NCBI GenBank assembly: GCA_963532425.1
Contig: CAUSKK010000013.1
Location: 1 to 64,000, forward strand
Reading direction: 5' to 3'
DNA: 64,000 nt
Source: CAUSKK01 sp963532425
GTDB lineage: Bacteria > Pseudomonadota > Gammaproteobacteria > Cardiobacteriales > Cardiobacteriaceae
Shown: positions 34,284-44,064 of the stretch, piece after piece
Position numbering within the stretch: position 1 is the first letter of the stretch
Layout: each line of letters opens with the position of its first letter
Notes under the pieces: model-generated
Seen by the model: the letters and a program-made list of their open reading frames with translations, nothing else
Database searches by the model: none
What the model was told of the DNA's origin: nothing
Made by a program: the position numbers and the translations under genes

Positions 34284-35802
34284 GCGCGCCCCGCCGGCCT
34301 ATTCGCTGAAATCGTTCGCCCCGACCGGCCCCCTCACTGAGCGCTTCTAGCGAAGCGCTTGGTTTTGAATCTCCAGTCGAAGCGCTTCCCCTTGGCAGCC
34401 CAAATAAAACCGAAGCGCTTCGGTGTTCGGTGCAGGGGAAAGCAGGAAAGCCGGGCCGGGGCGAAATGGCCAACGCTGAAAACCGGTCGAAATCAACGAA
34501 GCGCTTCGGTTCCAGAATCAGCCCCGGCACGATTCGGCGCACCGCTTCGGTGCAGCGCTCCCCCGCGTGGCTGGCCCCATTGACCGAAGCGCTTCGTTAG
34601 AACGCCAGCACCCGGCGAATGATTTCCTTCAATCCCCAAACCCCGATTGGGGCCGTAGCGTTAAACCCCGACTCGGGGGTCTTTGCTTCTACGAACGAAG
34701 CGCTTGGCTATAAAGCAAGAGCCTATCGGACGAAAAACCCGAGCCCGCCCGTCGAAGCGCTTCTTCGGTGCAGGGGAAAGCCGGGCCGGGGTGAAATGGC
34801 CAACGCTGAAAACCGGTCGAAATCAACGAAGCGCTTCGGTCGCCGACTCGGGCCTGCTTTTTTGCCGCGCCCGGCCAGTTAAATCGAAGCGCTTCACTGG
34901 GCCCTCTGTTTCCCCTGGCTTTTCTGGCCGGCCCGCCCGAAGCGCTTCGGTTTAATCAGCCAACGGCTAGCGCCGCTTTCTCCCGCCGTCTCTTCGGCTG
35001 AAGCGCTTGGCTCGAAGAAGCCCCTAGGACTCAAGCGCTTCGTTGCTTTCGAAAAAGGGAGCGCTTCCGGTGAAGCCAAATCAAAGAGGAAGCGCTTCCC
35101 GGCCTGGCCAACCGACCGCCCTTGGCGGCACCAACCGAAGGACGGTGAACCGCAGCGAAGTAGCAAGCCGCTGGTGAAGCGCTTCTCTCATTAGTTCAGT
35201 GCGCCAGGCCGGAAGGTTTCCGCCGAATGAAGCGCTTCGGACGGAAATAAACGGTGGAGCATGCTTCGTTCGGTCGCTTTCCCATCCTGTCCAGCCAGCC
35301 GCCGGAAAGGGGGAAGCGCTTCGTTTTTCTTGGCTTCCGAGACCGAAGCGCTTCGGCTTCGGCGCCCATAGAAGGAAGCGCTTCGGTTTTGGAGGCTGGA
35401 AAAGGGGAATGCTTTGAGTAGGACGATTAAAACGAAGCGCTTCGGTTTGAGGGAGAAAAGGGGGAGCGCTTCGAGGGTCGTTCTAAACGAAGCGCTTCGC
35501 TTTGAGAAGGGACGCGGCTTCACCACCGGAAGCGCTTCGGCTCACGGGAGGAAGCGGGCCGAGGTCGATGTTTTCAAAGCCACCGAAGCGCTTCGTTATT
35601 TTTGGAAAAGGGGAGCGCTTCATTCGGGGAAGACGGGAAAGGAGGAAGCGCTTCGGTCGCGCCGGTGGATTTTTCCCCGGCCCGGCGGCGGCCATTGCCA
35701 GCCATCGGAAGGAAGCGCTTCATTCTGGAAAAGCCGGCAAAAAGGAAGCGCTTCGCTTTGAGGCTAAAAGGGGGCGGTGGATAGGGTGAAGGCGCCCGCC
35801 GG
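34284..35802. repeat. Large GAAGCGCTTC array in a convergent space
   Basis: In about 1.5 kb I count 21 exact decamers plus variants such as GAAGCGCTTG and GGAGCGCTTC. Many are extended to CCGAAGCGCTTCGG or GGAAGCGCTTCC. Short open frames here consist of repeat-derived tripeptides, and I call no gene. The block also contains an internal duplication (listed separately). Confidence 0.9.
34426..34840 (+). repeat. Duplicated segment inside the array
   Basis: Segments 34426-34510 and 34764-34840 are near-identical: both run from TTCGGTGCAGGGGAAAG through GAAATGGCCAACGCTGAAAA to a GAAGCGCTTCGGT. The first has a short extra AGGAAAGC-type insertion. The array therefore grew partly by segmental duplication. 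Confidence 0.85.
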
Positions 35803-36090
35803 CTAGATGATGTCGTCCACATCCACCCGCAGCAGCGCCGCCAGCCGTTTTAGCACGGCGATGGAGCCGTCCTTGTGGCCGTTTTCAATATCCGATAGAT
35901 AGGCCGGAGAAATACCCGCCGAAATGGCCAGCTGACGACCACTAAGGCCACGATATTCCCGCCACACCCGCAGGGGGTTTTCTGTGCACAGCCTTTTCAC
36001 TAGGTCATGGGGCAGGCGCTCTTCGTGAGCCGGCCGGTAGCCGGGCGCCGGGGCTGGGGGTTTGGGCGGACGATGGGAAGATGAATCCAT
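35803..36090 (-). CDS. XRE-type helix-turn-helix regulator
   Basis: The 95-residue protein has a disordered, Pro-rich N-terminus and an HTH_3 domain, with WREYRGLSGRQLAISAGISP as helices 1-3 and YLSDIENGHKDGSIAVLKRL after it. It ends in a TAG close to the array. The form resembles antitoxin-type XRE proteins, but no toxin gene is next to it; tgpA lies upstream on the same strand, 45 bp away. Confidence 0.85.
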   Translation of the reverse strand: MDSSSHRPPKPPAPAPGYRPAHEERLPHDLVKRLCTENPLRVWREYRGLSGRQLAISAGISPAYLSDIENGHKDGSIAVLKRLAALLRVDVDDII

Positions 36091-36135
36091 GGGATTACTC
36101 CGGTTAAAAAGTGGCGGGGGAGCCGGGGGTGATGC

Positions 36136-38106
36136 CTAGAGTGGCAGCCGGCGCAGGGCGCGCAGCAGGGCGGTTTCTTCGCCCTGTTCGTAGTAGCGGT
36201 AGCGTTCGTAGTCCCGGGCCAGGGCCTGCCAGCGCTGGGCCCGTTCCGGCGGCTGCTGGGCACTGCCCCGGCGCAGCAGCTGGGCCAGGGTTTCACCGGT
36301 GGTCGCCCGTAGGCCGCGCCGTTCCAGCCGGGCCAGCAGCACCCGGGCCGCCCGTTCCACCCGGTCGCCGCCCACCGGCCGGCGCCGTTGCCAGAGCCAG
36401 GCCAGCAGCAGCAGAGCGCCCACCCCCAGCACCAGCAGCGGCCCCAAAGCCGCCCGGCCGAAGCGCTCCAGGCCGAGCCATTGCAGCAGGCTGTCCTGGT
36501 CCTCCTGGCCGTAGTTCACCACATGCTCCTGCCAGAAGGCATTGCTGGCGTCCCAGGCGGCGCGCAGCCAGGAAACGGTTTCCACGTTTTCGGCCAGCCG
36601 CGACACCAGCGAACGGCTGTCGACGCCAGACCGCTGCAGAGCGGCGCCGCTGAGCCGGGCGGCCTCGATGCGGTAGGGGGCGACGGCGGCGGTGGGGTCG
36701 AAGCGCTGCCAGCGGCCGTCGATGTAGAGTTCCGTCCAGGCGTGGGCGTTCTCCTCGCGCACGGTCCAATAGCCGTTCAGGGCGTTGCGCTCGCCGCCCT
36801 GGTAGCCGGTGATGACCCGGGCCGGAATGCCGACAGTGCGGGCGGCAATGGCCAGGGCGTTGGCGTAGTGCTCACAGAAGCCGATGTGGCCCTGGGGGGA
36901 AAAGAGAAACTGTTCCACGTCGCCCATGCCCGGCGGCGGTTCCAGCGAATAGTAAAACTCCCGCTGGGCCAGATAGTTGAGGAAACCCTGGGCAAAGCCG
37001 GCGTCGCTGTCGCCGTTGGCGGCGCGCAGGGACTGGGCCAGAGCCCGGGTCTGGGGATAGTCCCGGGGCAGGCGCAGGGCGTCGCGGCGTTCGTCCGGGT
37101 CGAGCTGGTTTAGCTCCGGCTGCAGAATGGACAGGAGGCCATAGCGGCCCTTGACGTCCCGGCCCTCGGGCAGGCGCAGCTGGAAGGCCTTGCCCTGGAG
37201 GGCGACGGCATCGACGCTGACCGGCACGTCCAGGCCGGTGAGCCATTGAATGTCGCGTTTCACCGGGAACCAGTCATAGCGAATGGCCTGCTCCGGGCGG
37301 AAATCCAGCCGTTCCGGGGCGCTGTAGCCGTCCTGGGGCCGCTGGGTCCAGTTGAGGCCGTCGAAATGCCAGAGCACCGGCCCGCGCCAGTACATTTCGC
37401 GCGGTTCCGGGCGCAGGCCCTCGTCAAATTTCACCCGGAAGACCACCTCATCGGACTGGGCCAGGCTGGCCAGGTCGCCCATGGACATCTGGTCGCTCAG
37501 GCCGGTAACGCTGGCATTGCGCGGCTGGGGCACGGCCCAGAGCGGGGCAATGCGCGGGAAGAGGAAAAACAGCAGCACCGCCAGCGGTAGGGCCTGGAGC
37601 AGGGACCGGCTCAAATGGCGGCCGGCCGGCCAGCTCAGCCGGGCGCTCTGGTTATCGACGAGCAGATAGAGGCTGGCCCCGAAGACCGCAAACAGATAGC
37701 ACAGCACCAGGGCACTGCGGCTGTACATCAGCGTCGCCAGCAGCAGCAGCAGCTGGATAAGGAAGAGCACGTTGCGGTCGCGCGGGTTGCGCGATTCCAG
37801 CATCTTGGCCACGGCGGTGGCGGTGAGGAAATAGATAAAGGCCGTGGTGAAGCCGAGGCGCATCAGGTTGGCGGCGATGTAGAGGAAAGCCGCCAGCAGG
37901 GTGAGCCAGGCCAGCAGGGCCTGGAGCCGGTAGCTGGGGGAAAGGCGCGCCAGCAGCGGCAGCAGCAGCAGGAAGCCGAAGCCATCGGGCAGATTGAAAC
38001 AGAGGGGCAGATAGACCAGCAGAAAGACCCCGAGGCTGTGGAGCCACTGGCGGCGGCTGATGCGCTGGTGGTAGTCGGCGGCGCTCAGCCAGAGAATTTT
38101 TTTCAT
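36136..38106 (-). CDS. TgpA-type transglutaminase with DUF3488 membrane domain
   Basis: The 656-residue protein starts with several membrane helices (DUF3488), followed by a periplasmic transglutaminase core holding GFCEHYANALAIAARTVGIP (Cys), ENAHAWTELYIDG (His) and RFDPTAAVAP (Asp), then another membrane helix and a cytoplasmic tail. In Pseudomonas the homologue TgpA is an essential periplasmic transglutaminase. It is the third gene of moxR-DUF58-tgpA, with a gap of 49 bp from the DUF58 gene that contains a decamer. Confidence 0.93.
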   Translation of the reverse strand: MKKILWLSAADYHQRISRRQWLHSLGVFLLVYLPLCFNLPDGFGFLLLLPLLARLSPSYRLQALLAWLTLLAAFLYIAANLMRLGFTTAFIYFLTATAVAKMLESRNPRDRNVLFLIQLLLLLATLMYSRSALVLCYLFAVFGASLYLLVDNQSARLSWPAGRHLSRSLLQALPLAVLLFFLFPRIAPLWAVPQPRNASVTGLSDQMSMGDLASLAQSDEVVFRVKFDEGLRPEPREMYWRGPVLWHFDGLNWTQRPQDGYSAPERLDFRPEQAIRYDWFPVKRDIQWLTGLDVPVSVDAVALQGKAFQLRLPEGRDVKGRYGLLSILQPELNQLDPDERRDALRLPRDYPQTRALAQSLRAANGDSDAGFAQGFLNYLAQREFYYSLEPPPGMGDVEQFLFSPQGHIGFCEHYANALAIAARTVGIPARVITGYQGGERNALNGYWTVREENAHAWTELYIDGRWQRFDPTAAVAPYRIEAARLSGAALQRSGVDSRSLVSRLAENVETVSWLRAAWDASNAFWQEHVVNYGQEDQDSLLQWLGLERFGRAALGPLLVLGVGALLLLAWLWQRRRPVGGDRVERAARVLLARLERRGLRATTGETLAQLLRRGSAQQPPERAQRWQALARDYERYRYYEQGEETALLRALRRLPL

Positions 38107-38155
38107 GTGGGAAGTCCTGAAAAAGGCGAAGCGCTTCGGCCGAAGCGCTCCCGGT

Positions 38156-39100
38156 TTAGAGCAGCTGTTCCTCGAAGAGGGCCAGGGCGCGGAGACAGCG
38201 TTCCCGGTGGGCCTCGTCGCTGCCGGGGGGAATTTCCCCGTGGGGCAGGCGCAGGCCGTAGCGCAGGCCCTGGCGCCGGGCCTCCTCTATCCACTGGGCC
38301 AGCTGGGACAGGCGCGTTTCCAGCGGGCCGCTGGTGTGCTCATAGGCCAGCAGCACCTGGGCGGCGCCGCTGCCGCTGAACTGTTTCAACAGCCATTCAC
38401 CCCGGCCGACGTGTTTCCAGGCGACCCGGGCCAGGCTGTCGCCGATGACATAGGGGCGCAGCTGGCTGAGTTCCTCCTCGCCGGCGGTGCCGAGGCTCTG
38501 GGCGCCGGCCTGGGCCGCCGGGGCCAGCGGCAGGGGCAGCTGGCCGCGCGGGCTCGGATAGACCAGCACTTCGGCGTCCAGCAGCAGCCATTGCCAGCTG
38601 TGGAAGAGGCCGAAGGGGAAGACCGTGCTCACCTCCAGCACGTCCAGGGGCAGCCGGCCCCGGCGCCGGGTGGGAATAAAGAGGCTGGCGCTGGCGGCCT
38701 GGCCCGGGGCCACTTCGGCAATCAGGGCGCTGGCGCGGCCGCTGCGCAGCTGGAGCAGGTGGCGCGGCTCCGGGCCGGGGTTGTGGACGTGGATATGAAA
38801 GAGCGCTTCCTCGCCGGCGAAGACCCCGGGGCCGCCGGCGGCGCTCAGTTCCAGGGCGCTGAGCTGGCGGGCGGTGGTGCCGGCCGAGAGGGTCAGCACC
38901 ACGGCGACGAAGAAGGTCAGGGCGAAGCCGAGGCCGATTTGGTGGTTGGCCGACCAGACAAACATGGCCACCAGCGTGAGGAAGGTGGCCAGGCCGAAGC
39001 GGGTGGGAATGGTGGCCATGTGCAGCGCACTGCGCAGGGCCCGCCGGGGCCAGCGCTGGGGATAGCGCCGGCGAAAATAGCGGAGCCAGTATTTTTTCAT
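38156..39100 (-). CDS. DUF58-domain protein
   Basis: The 314-residue product has two N-terminal membrane helices (RFGLATFLTLVAMFVWSAN and LGFALTFFVAVVLTLSAG) and the DUF58 signature RPYVIGDSLARVAWKHVGRG. DUF58 proteins are related to VWA domains and work with MoxR ATPases. The start ATG overlaps the moxR stop as TAATG, showing translational coupling. Confidence 0.92.
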   Translation of the reverse strand: MKKYWLRYFRRRYPQRWPRRALRSALHMATIPTRFGLATFLTLVAMFVWSANHQIGLGFALTFFVAVVLTLSAGTTARQLSALELSAAGGPGVFAGEEALFHIHVHNPGPEPRHLLQLRSGRASALIAEVAPGQAASASLFIPTRRRGRLPLDVLEVSTVFPFGLFHSWQWLLLDAEVLVYPSPRGQLPLPLAPAAQAGAQSLGTAGEEELSQLRPYVIGDSLARVAWKHVGRGEWLLKQFSGSGAAQVLLAYEHTSGPLETRLSQLAQWIEEARRQGLRYGLRLPHGEIPPGSDEAHRERCLRALALFEEQLL

Positions 39101-40032
39101 TAGACCGGCACCGGCACCGAATCCAGCAGCCGTTGCAGCCGGTGGGCCTGCTGGCCATCGTCGCCGCCGCCGCCGAGCCGATGCCAGGCCACGGCCGGGA
39201 AGAGTGTCTGCACCTGTTCCGGCAGCGCCGCCCCCTCACCCTGAATCAGCGCCAGCGCCTGGGCCGCCCGCAGCAGGGCCAGGCCGGCCCGGGTGGACAG
39301 GCCGTGGGCGAAGTCGGCGCTGTGGCGGCTGGCCGCCAGCAGCTTCTGCACATACTGGCCGAGGGCGGCGGAAACGTGCACCGAGGCCGCCGCCGCCTGC
39401 AGCTGGAGAATGTCCTCGTGCTGGAGCTGGGCCGTGGCCGCCGCCAGCAGCTCCTCCCGCCGGTGGCCGCGCAGAATTTCCACCTCAACGGCGGCGCTGG
39501 GATAGCCCAGGGACAGGCGCAACATGAAGCGGTCGAGCTGGGATTCGGGCAGGGCGAAGGTGCCGGTTTGTTCCAGCGGGTTTTGGGTGGCGATGACGAA
39601 GAACGGCGTCGGCAGCGGCAGCGTCTCCCGTTCCACCGTTACCTGCCGTTCCTCCATGGCCTCCAGCAGGGCGCTCTGGCTCTTCGGCGAGGCCCGGTTG
39701 ATTTCGTCGGCCAGCAGCAGCTGGGTGAAAACGGCGCCCGGGTGGAATTTCAGGCCGCCATTTTCCAGCAGCGAATAGCCGACCACATCGGCCGGCAGCA
39801 GGTCGGAGGTGAATTGGATACGGCGGTAGTCGAGGCCGAGGGTGGCGGCGAAGGCCTTGGCCAGCGTGGTTTTGCCGGCGCCGGGCAGGTCTTCGAGCAG
39901 GAGATGGCCCCGGGCCAGCAGGCAGCCCATGGCCTGTTGAATCAGCGTCTCCTTGCCCAAAACGATATGGTTGAGCTGTTCCAGGGCCCGGTTGAGTTTG
40001 GCACGCAGCGGTGCCGGCAGAAGGTCGTTCAT
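39100..40032 (-). CDS. MoxR-family AAA ATPase
   Basis: The 310-residue ATPase has Walker A LPGAGKTTLAKAFA, Walker B LLADEINRASPKSQSALLEAMEE, sensor-1 FFVIATQNPLEQTGTF and LDRFMLRLSLGYP. With the DUF58 and transglutaminase genes it forms the common moxR-DUF58-tgpA set, thought to act on cell-envelope proteins. It lies 15 bp after lpxK on the same strand. Confidence 0.94.
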   Translation of the reverse strand: MNDLLPAPLRAKLNRALEQLNHIVLGKETLIQQAMGCLLARGHLLLEDLPGAGKTTLAKAFAATLGLDYRRIQFTSDLLPADVVGYSLLENGGLKFHPGAVFTQLLLADEINRASPKSQSALLEAMEERQVTVERETLPLPTPFFVIATQNPLEQTGTFALPESQLDRFMLRLSLGYPSAAVEVEILRGHRREELLAAATAQLQHEDILQLQAAAASVHVSAALGQYVQKLLAASRHSADFAHGLSTRAGLALLRAAQALALIQGEGAALPEQVQTLFPAVAWHRLGGGGDDGQQAHRLQRLLDSVPVPV

Positions 40033-40047
40033 GAATATTCCTTGTGA

Positions 40048-41031
40048 TTAGGGGGCCGGCGGCGGCGCCAGCAGGGCTTTCACCTGCTCCACCAGTTCGC
40101 GCGGCAGCTGCAGGCTGTAGGACACCACCACCAGATTGGGTCGATAGGGCAGTTTCACCGCGTCCTTGCTGGTAACCAGCAGGGTGCCGGCGCTGGCAAA
40201 GTCCAGGTCGGCCAGGCGGAAATGGCTGTGGTCGGGCCGGGTCTGCCAGCCGCTCAGCGGACAATCCAGCTGCTGTTCGAGCAGCCGGCGGAAGCGCTCC
40301 GGCCGGGCAATGGCGGTCAAACCATAGAACGGCGGCGCCAGTTCGGCCCAGTCCACCGCCGTGCCATCGGCCCGGTGCAGCTGGATGAAGCGCTTCGTGC
40401 TGTAGAGCGGCCACACTTCGCTGAGCTGGCGCGCCTCGTCCTGGGGGCCGGCGGCGGTCATCACCAGGGCATCGGCCCGGCGGCTCGGCAGTTCGCGCAG
40501 CGGCCCGGCCGGCAGCAGAAAACCATTGCCCAGGCCAAAATCCGGCGCCAGGGCGATGATTTCCACGTCCCGCTGCAGCCGGTAGTGCTGCAAACCGTCG
40601 TCGCTGAGCAGCACCTGAATCTGCGGCTGCTGGCGCAGCAGCAGTTCGATGGCGGCCCGGCGCGAACGGCCCACGGCCACCGGCAGGCCGGTTTCCAGGG
40701 CCAGCAGCAGCGGCTCATCGCCAACCTGGTGGGGGTCGCTGTCGCGAAAAACCAGCCGGGGCGAACGGGTATGGCCGCCGGTGCCCCGGCTGATGATGCC
40801 GACCTGAAAGCCCTCGCTTTGCAAAGCCCGGGCCAGGGCACTGACCAGCGGGGTTTTACCGTTGCCGCCGACGCTGAGGTTGCCGACGATAATCAGCGGC
40901 CGGGGTGGCCGCCAGGCGAAGCGCTTCTGCCAGTGGCGGCGCAGGGTGCTGATTAAAAAAAAGAGCCCGGCGCCGGGCAGCAGCAGCCAGGACAGCAGGG
41001 TGCGCCGGCGCCAGCAGTTGGGAATGTCCAT
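40048..41031 (-). CDS. lpxK: Tetraacyldisaccharide 4'-kinase
   Basis: LpxK phosphorylates the lipid A disaccharide at the inner membrane. The 327-residue product has an N-terminal hydrophobic segment, the P-loop IIVGNLSVGGNGKTPL and LLSDDGLQHYRLQRDVEI. Its presence shows a lipopolysaccharide-bearing Gram-negative. The start overlaps the plsY stop as TAATG. A decamer at about 40387 gives KRF. Confidence 0.95.
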   Translation of the reverse strand: MDIPNCWRRRTLLSWLLLPGAGLFFLISTLRRHWQKRFAWRPPRPLIIVGNLSVGGNGKTPLVSALARALQSEGFQVGIISRGTGGHTRSPRLVFRDSDPHQVGDEPLLLALETGLPVAVGRSRRAAIELLLRQQPQIQVLLSDDGLQHYRLQRDVEIIALAPDFGLGNGFLLPAGPLRELPSRRADALVMTAAGPQDEARQLSEVWPLYSTKRFIQLHRADGTAVDWAELAPPFYGLTAIARPERFRRLLEQQLDCPLSGWQTRPDHSHFRLADLDFASAGTLLVTSKDAVKLPYRPNLVVVSYSLQLPRELVEQVKALLAPPPAP

Positions 41032-41627
41032 TACTTCCGCCCGAAGGCCTGCTCTTTGCCCTCCCGCAGGCGTTTGATGTTGTCCCGGTGTTTGACCACC
41101 AGCACCCCCACCAGCAGCAGCAGCAGCAGCAGTTCCTGGCGGCTGGCCCCGAGCAGCACCGCCAGCGGCAGGGCGGCGAACATGGCCCCCAGGGCCGACA
41201 GCGAGGAAATGCGGGTTTTGTAGAAGATGGCGGCCCAGACGGCCACCAGCAGCAGGGCCAGCAGCGGTTGCAGGGCCAGCAGCACGCCACAGGCCGTGGC
41301 CACGCCCTTGCCGCCCTTGAAGTGGTAGAAGCAGGGGTAGAGATGGCCAAGGAAAGCGCCCAGGGCGGTGAGCACCTGGGCGGTGAGATTGTGGCTGAGG
41401 GCGCCGATGAGCAGCACCGGCAGCAGACCCTTGAGGGCGTCGCCGAGCAGGGTCAGGGCGCCGGCCTTTTTGCCGCCGAGGCGCAGCACGTTGGTGGCGC
41501 CGGGATTGCCGGAGCCGTGGGCCCGGGGGTCGGGCAGACCCAGCGCCGAAGAAACCAGGGTTGCCGAAGACAATGAACCGGCCAGATAGCCCAGCGCCAG
41601 GCCCAGAACAGACCAGAAATAAGACAT
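41031..41627 (-). CDS. plsY: Glycerol-3-phosphate acyltransferase
   Basis: PlsY transfers the acyl group from acyl-phosphate to glycerol 3-phosphate, the first step of phospholipid synthesis. The 198-residue multi-helix protein has the three family motifs: GSGNPGATNVLR, FKGGKGVATA and VLVVKHRDNIKRL. I chose MSYFWS at 41627, as the upstream extension is not family-like. It is divergent from folB across 51 bp, as in many gammaproteobacteria. Confidence 0.96.
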   Translation of the reverse strand: MSYFWSVLGLALGYLAGSLSSATLVSSALGLPDPRAHGSGNPGATNVLRLGGKKAGALTLLGDALKGLLPVLLIGALSHNLTAQVLTALGAFLGHLYPCFYHFKGGKGVATACGVLLALQPLLALLLVAVWAAIFYKTRISSLSALGAMFAALPLAVLLGASRQELLLLLLLVGVLVVKHRDNIKRLREGKEQAFGRK

Positions 41628-41678
41628 AAAAACTCCAAAGAAACTATAATTGCCCATTCAATTTTTGAGTTCAAATCG

Positions 41679-42038
41679 ATGCAAGACACTATTTATATCA
41701 AGGGTTTAAAAGTTAAAACCACCATTGGTATTTTGCCCTACGAGCGCCTGGCACGGCAAACGCTGCTGGTGGGGCTGGAGCTGGCCATCGACCTGCACCT
41801 TCCCGGTCAAACCGACACCCTCAGCGACGGCCTCGACTACCGTCAGGTGGTCCAGTGGGTGGAAGATTTTGCCGCCCGCAGCGAATTCCAACTGCTCGAA
41901 GCCTTCGCCGAAGCGCTCTGTGCCGGCCTGCTGCGGCAATTCCCCCACTGTCAGGGCATTACCCTCGATTTGCAGAAACCCGGCGCCCTGCGCCAGACCC
42001 AGCAGCTGGGCCTGCGTATCCACCGCGCCCGCGACTAA
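41679..42038 (+). CDS. folB: Dihydroneopterin aldolase
   Basis: FolB splits dihydroneopterin in folate synthesis. The 119-residue product has KTTIGILPYERLARQTL, DTLSDGLDYRQVVQWV and FQLLEAFAEALC, typical of the family. The AT-rich space upstream contains the promoters for this gene and plsY. aspS begins 24 bp downstream. Confidence 0.95.
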   Translation: MQDTIYIKGLKVKTTIGILPYERLARQTLLVGLELAIDLHLPGQTDTLSDGLDYRQVVQWVEDFAARSEFQLLEAFAEALCAGLLRQFPHCQGITLDLQKPGALRQTQQLGLRIHRARD

Positions 42039-42062
42039 ACCCCATTTTTCAAGGAATTATCC

Positions 42063-43868
42063 ATGACGACATTTCGTAGCCACTACTGCGCCCAGGTCAA
42101 TGAGAGCCTGATTGGCGAAACCCTGCAGATTGCCGGCTGGGCCCGGCGCCGCCGCGACCACGGCGGGGTGATTTTCATCGACCTGCGCGACCGTTCCGGC
42201 CTGGTGCAGGTGGTCATCGACCCGGACACCGCCGAGGCCTTCGCCCGGGCCGAGCAGGTGCGCAATGAATACTGTCTCAGCATTCGCGGCCGGGTGCGCG
42301 CCCGGCCGGCCGGCACCGAGAATGCCGAACTGACCAGCGGCAAGGTGGAGCTGCTGGCGCTGGAACTGGAGATTCTCTCCAAGTCCGAAGCGCTTCCCTT
42401 CCAGCTCGACGAGGACAATGTTTCCGAGGAAATCCGCCTGAAATACCGCACCATCGACCTGCGCCGCGAATCCATGCAGGCCAATTTGCTGCTGCGCGCC
42501 CGGGTGGCCTCGGCCCTGCGCCGCTATCTGGACGAGCACGGCTTCCTGGACATCGAAACGCCGATGCTGACCCGGGCCACCCCCGAGGGCGCCCGCGACT
42601 ATCTGGTGCCGTCGCGCACCCACCCGGGCAAATTCTTCGCCCTGCCCCAGTCGCCCCAGCTGTTCAAGCAGCTGCTGATGATGAGCGGCTTCGACCGCTA
42701 CTATCAAATCGTGCGCTGCTTCCGCGACGAGGATTTGCGCGCCGACCGCCAGCCGGAATTCACCCAGCTGGATATTGAGACCTCCTTCCTCGACGAGGAG
42801 GAAATCATGGCCCTGATGGAAACCATGATTCGCGGCGTCTTCAAGGAACAGCTCGGCGTTGAGCTCGGGCCCTTCCCGCGTCTGCCCTACAGCGAGGCCA
42901 TGCAGCGCTTCGGTTCGGACAAGCCCGATTTGCGCATTCCGCTGGAAATGGTGGACGTGGCCGATTTGGTGCGCGACAGCAATTTCAAAGTCTTTGCCAG
43001 CGTTGCCAGCGCGCCCAACCACCGGGTGGTGGCCCTGAGGGTGCCCAACGGCGGCCAGCTGACCCGCAAGGAAATCGACGATTACACCGCCTACGTCGGC
43101 CGCTACGGCGCCAAGGGCCTGGCCTATATCAAGGTCAATGACGCCGGCAGCGTGGCCGGTCTGCAGTCGCCCATCGTCAAAAACCTGACCCGGGCCGGCG
43201 GCGAGGAGGGCGCGGTGGCCCTGGAAATCGTCCAGCGGCTCGGTGCCCAGAACGGCGATTTAATCTTCTTCGGCGCCGACCGGGCCAAAATCGTCAATGA
43301 CGCCATCGGTGCCCTGCGCATCAAGCTGGGCCTGGATTTGAACCTGCTCACCGGCCCCTGGGCGCCGCTGTGGGTGGTGGATTTCCCCATGTTTGAATAT
43401 GACGAGCAGGACGGCCGCTATTACTCCACCCACCACCCCTTCACCCAGCCGAAGGTGGACAACCTCGACGACCTGGACAGCAAGCCCGGCGAGGTGCTGT
43501 CCCGGGCCTATGACATGGTGCTGAACGGCACGGAAATTGGCGGCGGCTCCATCCGGATTCACCGGGAGGACATGCAGGAGCGCATCTTCAAGTCCCTGGG
43601 CATCGGCCCCGAGGAGGCCCAGGAGAAATTCGGCTTCCTGCTGACGGCGCTGAAATTCGGCTGCCCGCCCCATGGCGGCATGGCCTTCGGCCTCGACCGG
43701 CTAATCATGCTGATGGCCGGCGCCAAGTCCATTCGCGACGTGATGGCCTTCCCGAAAACCCAGACGGCCCAGGACCCGCTTACCGACGCCCCGGCCGAGG
43801 TCAGCGATGCGCAGCTGAAGGAGTTGCACATTCGTCGCGCTCCTTCTCCCCTGAAAGGCGAGAAGTAG
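42063..43868 (+). CDS. aspS: Aspartyl-tRNA synthetase
   Basis: This class II synthetase of 601 residues has the bacterial layout: an N-terminal OB-fold anticodon domain ([20 protein letters not shown]), motif 2 [16 protein letters not shown], the GAD insertion, and motif 3 [10 protein letters not shown]. The final [11 protein letters not shown] is not conserved family sequence: it is encoded by the first unit of a tandem repeat that continues after the stop. A decamer at 42387 gives EALP. Confidence 0.97.
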   Translation: MTTFRSHYCAQVNESLIGETLQIAGWARRRRDHGGVIFIDLRDRSGLVQVVIDPDTAEAFARAEQVRNEYCLSIRGRVRARPAGTENAELTSGKVELLALELEILSKSEALPFQLDEDNVSEEIRLKYRTIDLRRESMQANLLLRARVASALRRYLDEHGFLDIETPMLTRATPEGARDYLVPSRTHPGKFFALPQSPQLFKQLLMMSGFDRYYQIVRCFRDEDLRADRQPEFTQLDIETSFLDEEEIMALMETMIRGVFKEQLGVELGPFPRLPYSEAMQRFGSDKPDLRIPLEMVDVADLVRDSNFKVFASVASAPNHRVVALRVPNGGQLTRKEIDDYTAYVGRYGAKGLAYIKVNDAGSVAGLQSPIVKNLTRAGGEEGAVALEIVQRLGAQNGDLIFFGADRAKIVNDAIGALRIKLGLDLNLLTGPWAPLWVVDFPMFEYDEQDGRYYSTHHPFTQPKVDNLDDLDSKPGEVLSRAYDMVLNGTEIGGGSIRIHREDMQERIFKSLGIGPEEAQEKFGFLLTALKFGCPPHGGMAFGLDRLIMLMAGAKSIRDVMAFPKTQTAQDPLTDAPAEVSDAQLKELHIRRAPSPLKGEK

Positions 43869-44021
43869 CTTGACGGGGGGCGTCGCGCTCCTTCTCCCCT
43901 GAAAGGCGAGAAGTAGCTTGACGGGGGGGCGTCGCGCTCCTTCTCCCCTGAAAGGCGAGAAGTAGCTTGACGGGGGGCGCCGCGCTCCTTCTTCCCTCAA
44001 GGGCGAGAAGTTGCCCAACGG
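43834..44021 (+). repeat. 48-bp tandem repeat including the aspS stop codon
   Basis: Four units start at 43834, 43882, 43931 and 43979. Each has GTCGCGCTCCTTCTCCCC, GAAAGGCGAGAAG and, in the first three, TAGCTTGACGGGGGG. The first three are almost identical; the fourth is diverged. The inner CTTCTC/GAGAAG can form a hairpin. The aspS TAG lies in unit one. Confidence 0.92.
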
Positions 44022-44035
44022 GCTAAACCCCATTG

Positions 44036-44064
44036 AAACCGCTTCCCAGGGGAGCGGTTTTTTT
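44036..44064 (+). terminator. Rho-independent terminator downstream of aspS
   Basis: AAACCGCTTCCC/GGGGAGCGGTTT-type stem followed by a run of seven T residues. Confidence 0.85.

Noticed and set aside
34284..35802. Many 70-115-codon frames in the arrays
   Set aside because: They are strings of KRF, EAL and SAS made by the palindrome in different frames, without ribosome-binding sites.
35803..36296. Toxin-antitoxin pair with the XRE gene
   Set aside because: The overlapping 98-codon frame at 36000-36296 is a shadow of tgpA and the XRE gene; no toxin family is seen beside it.
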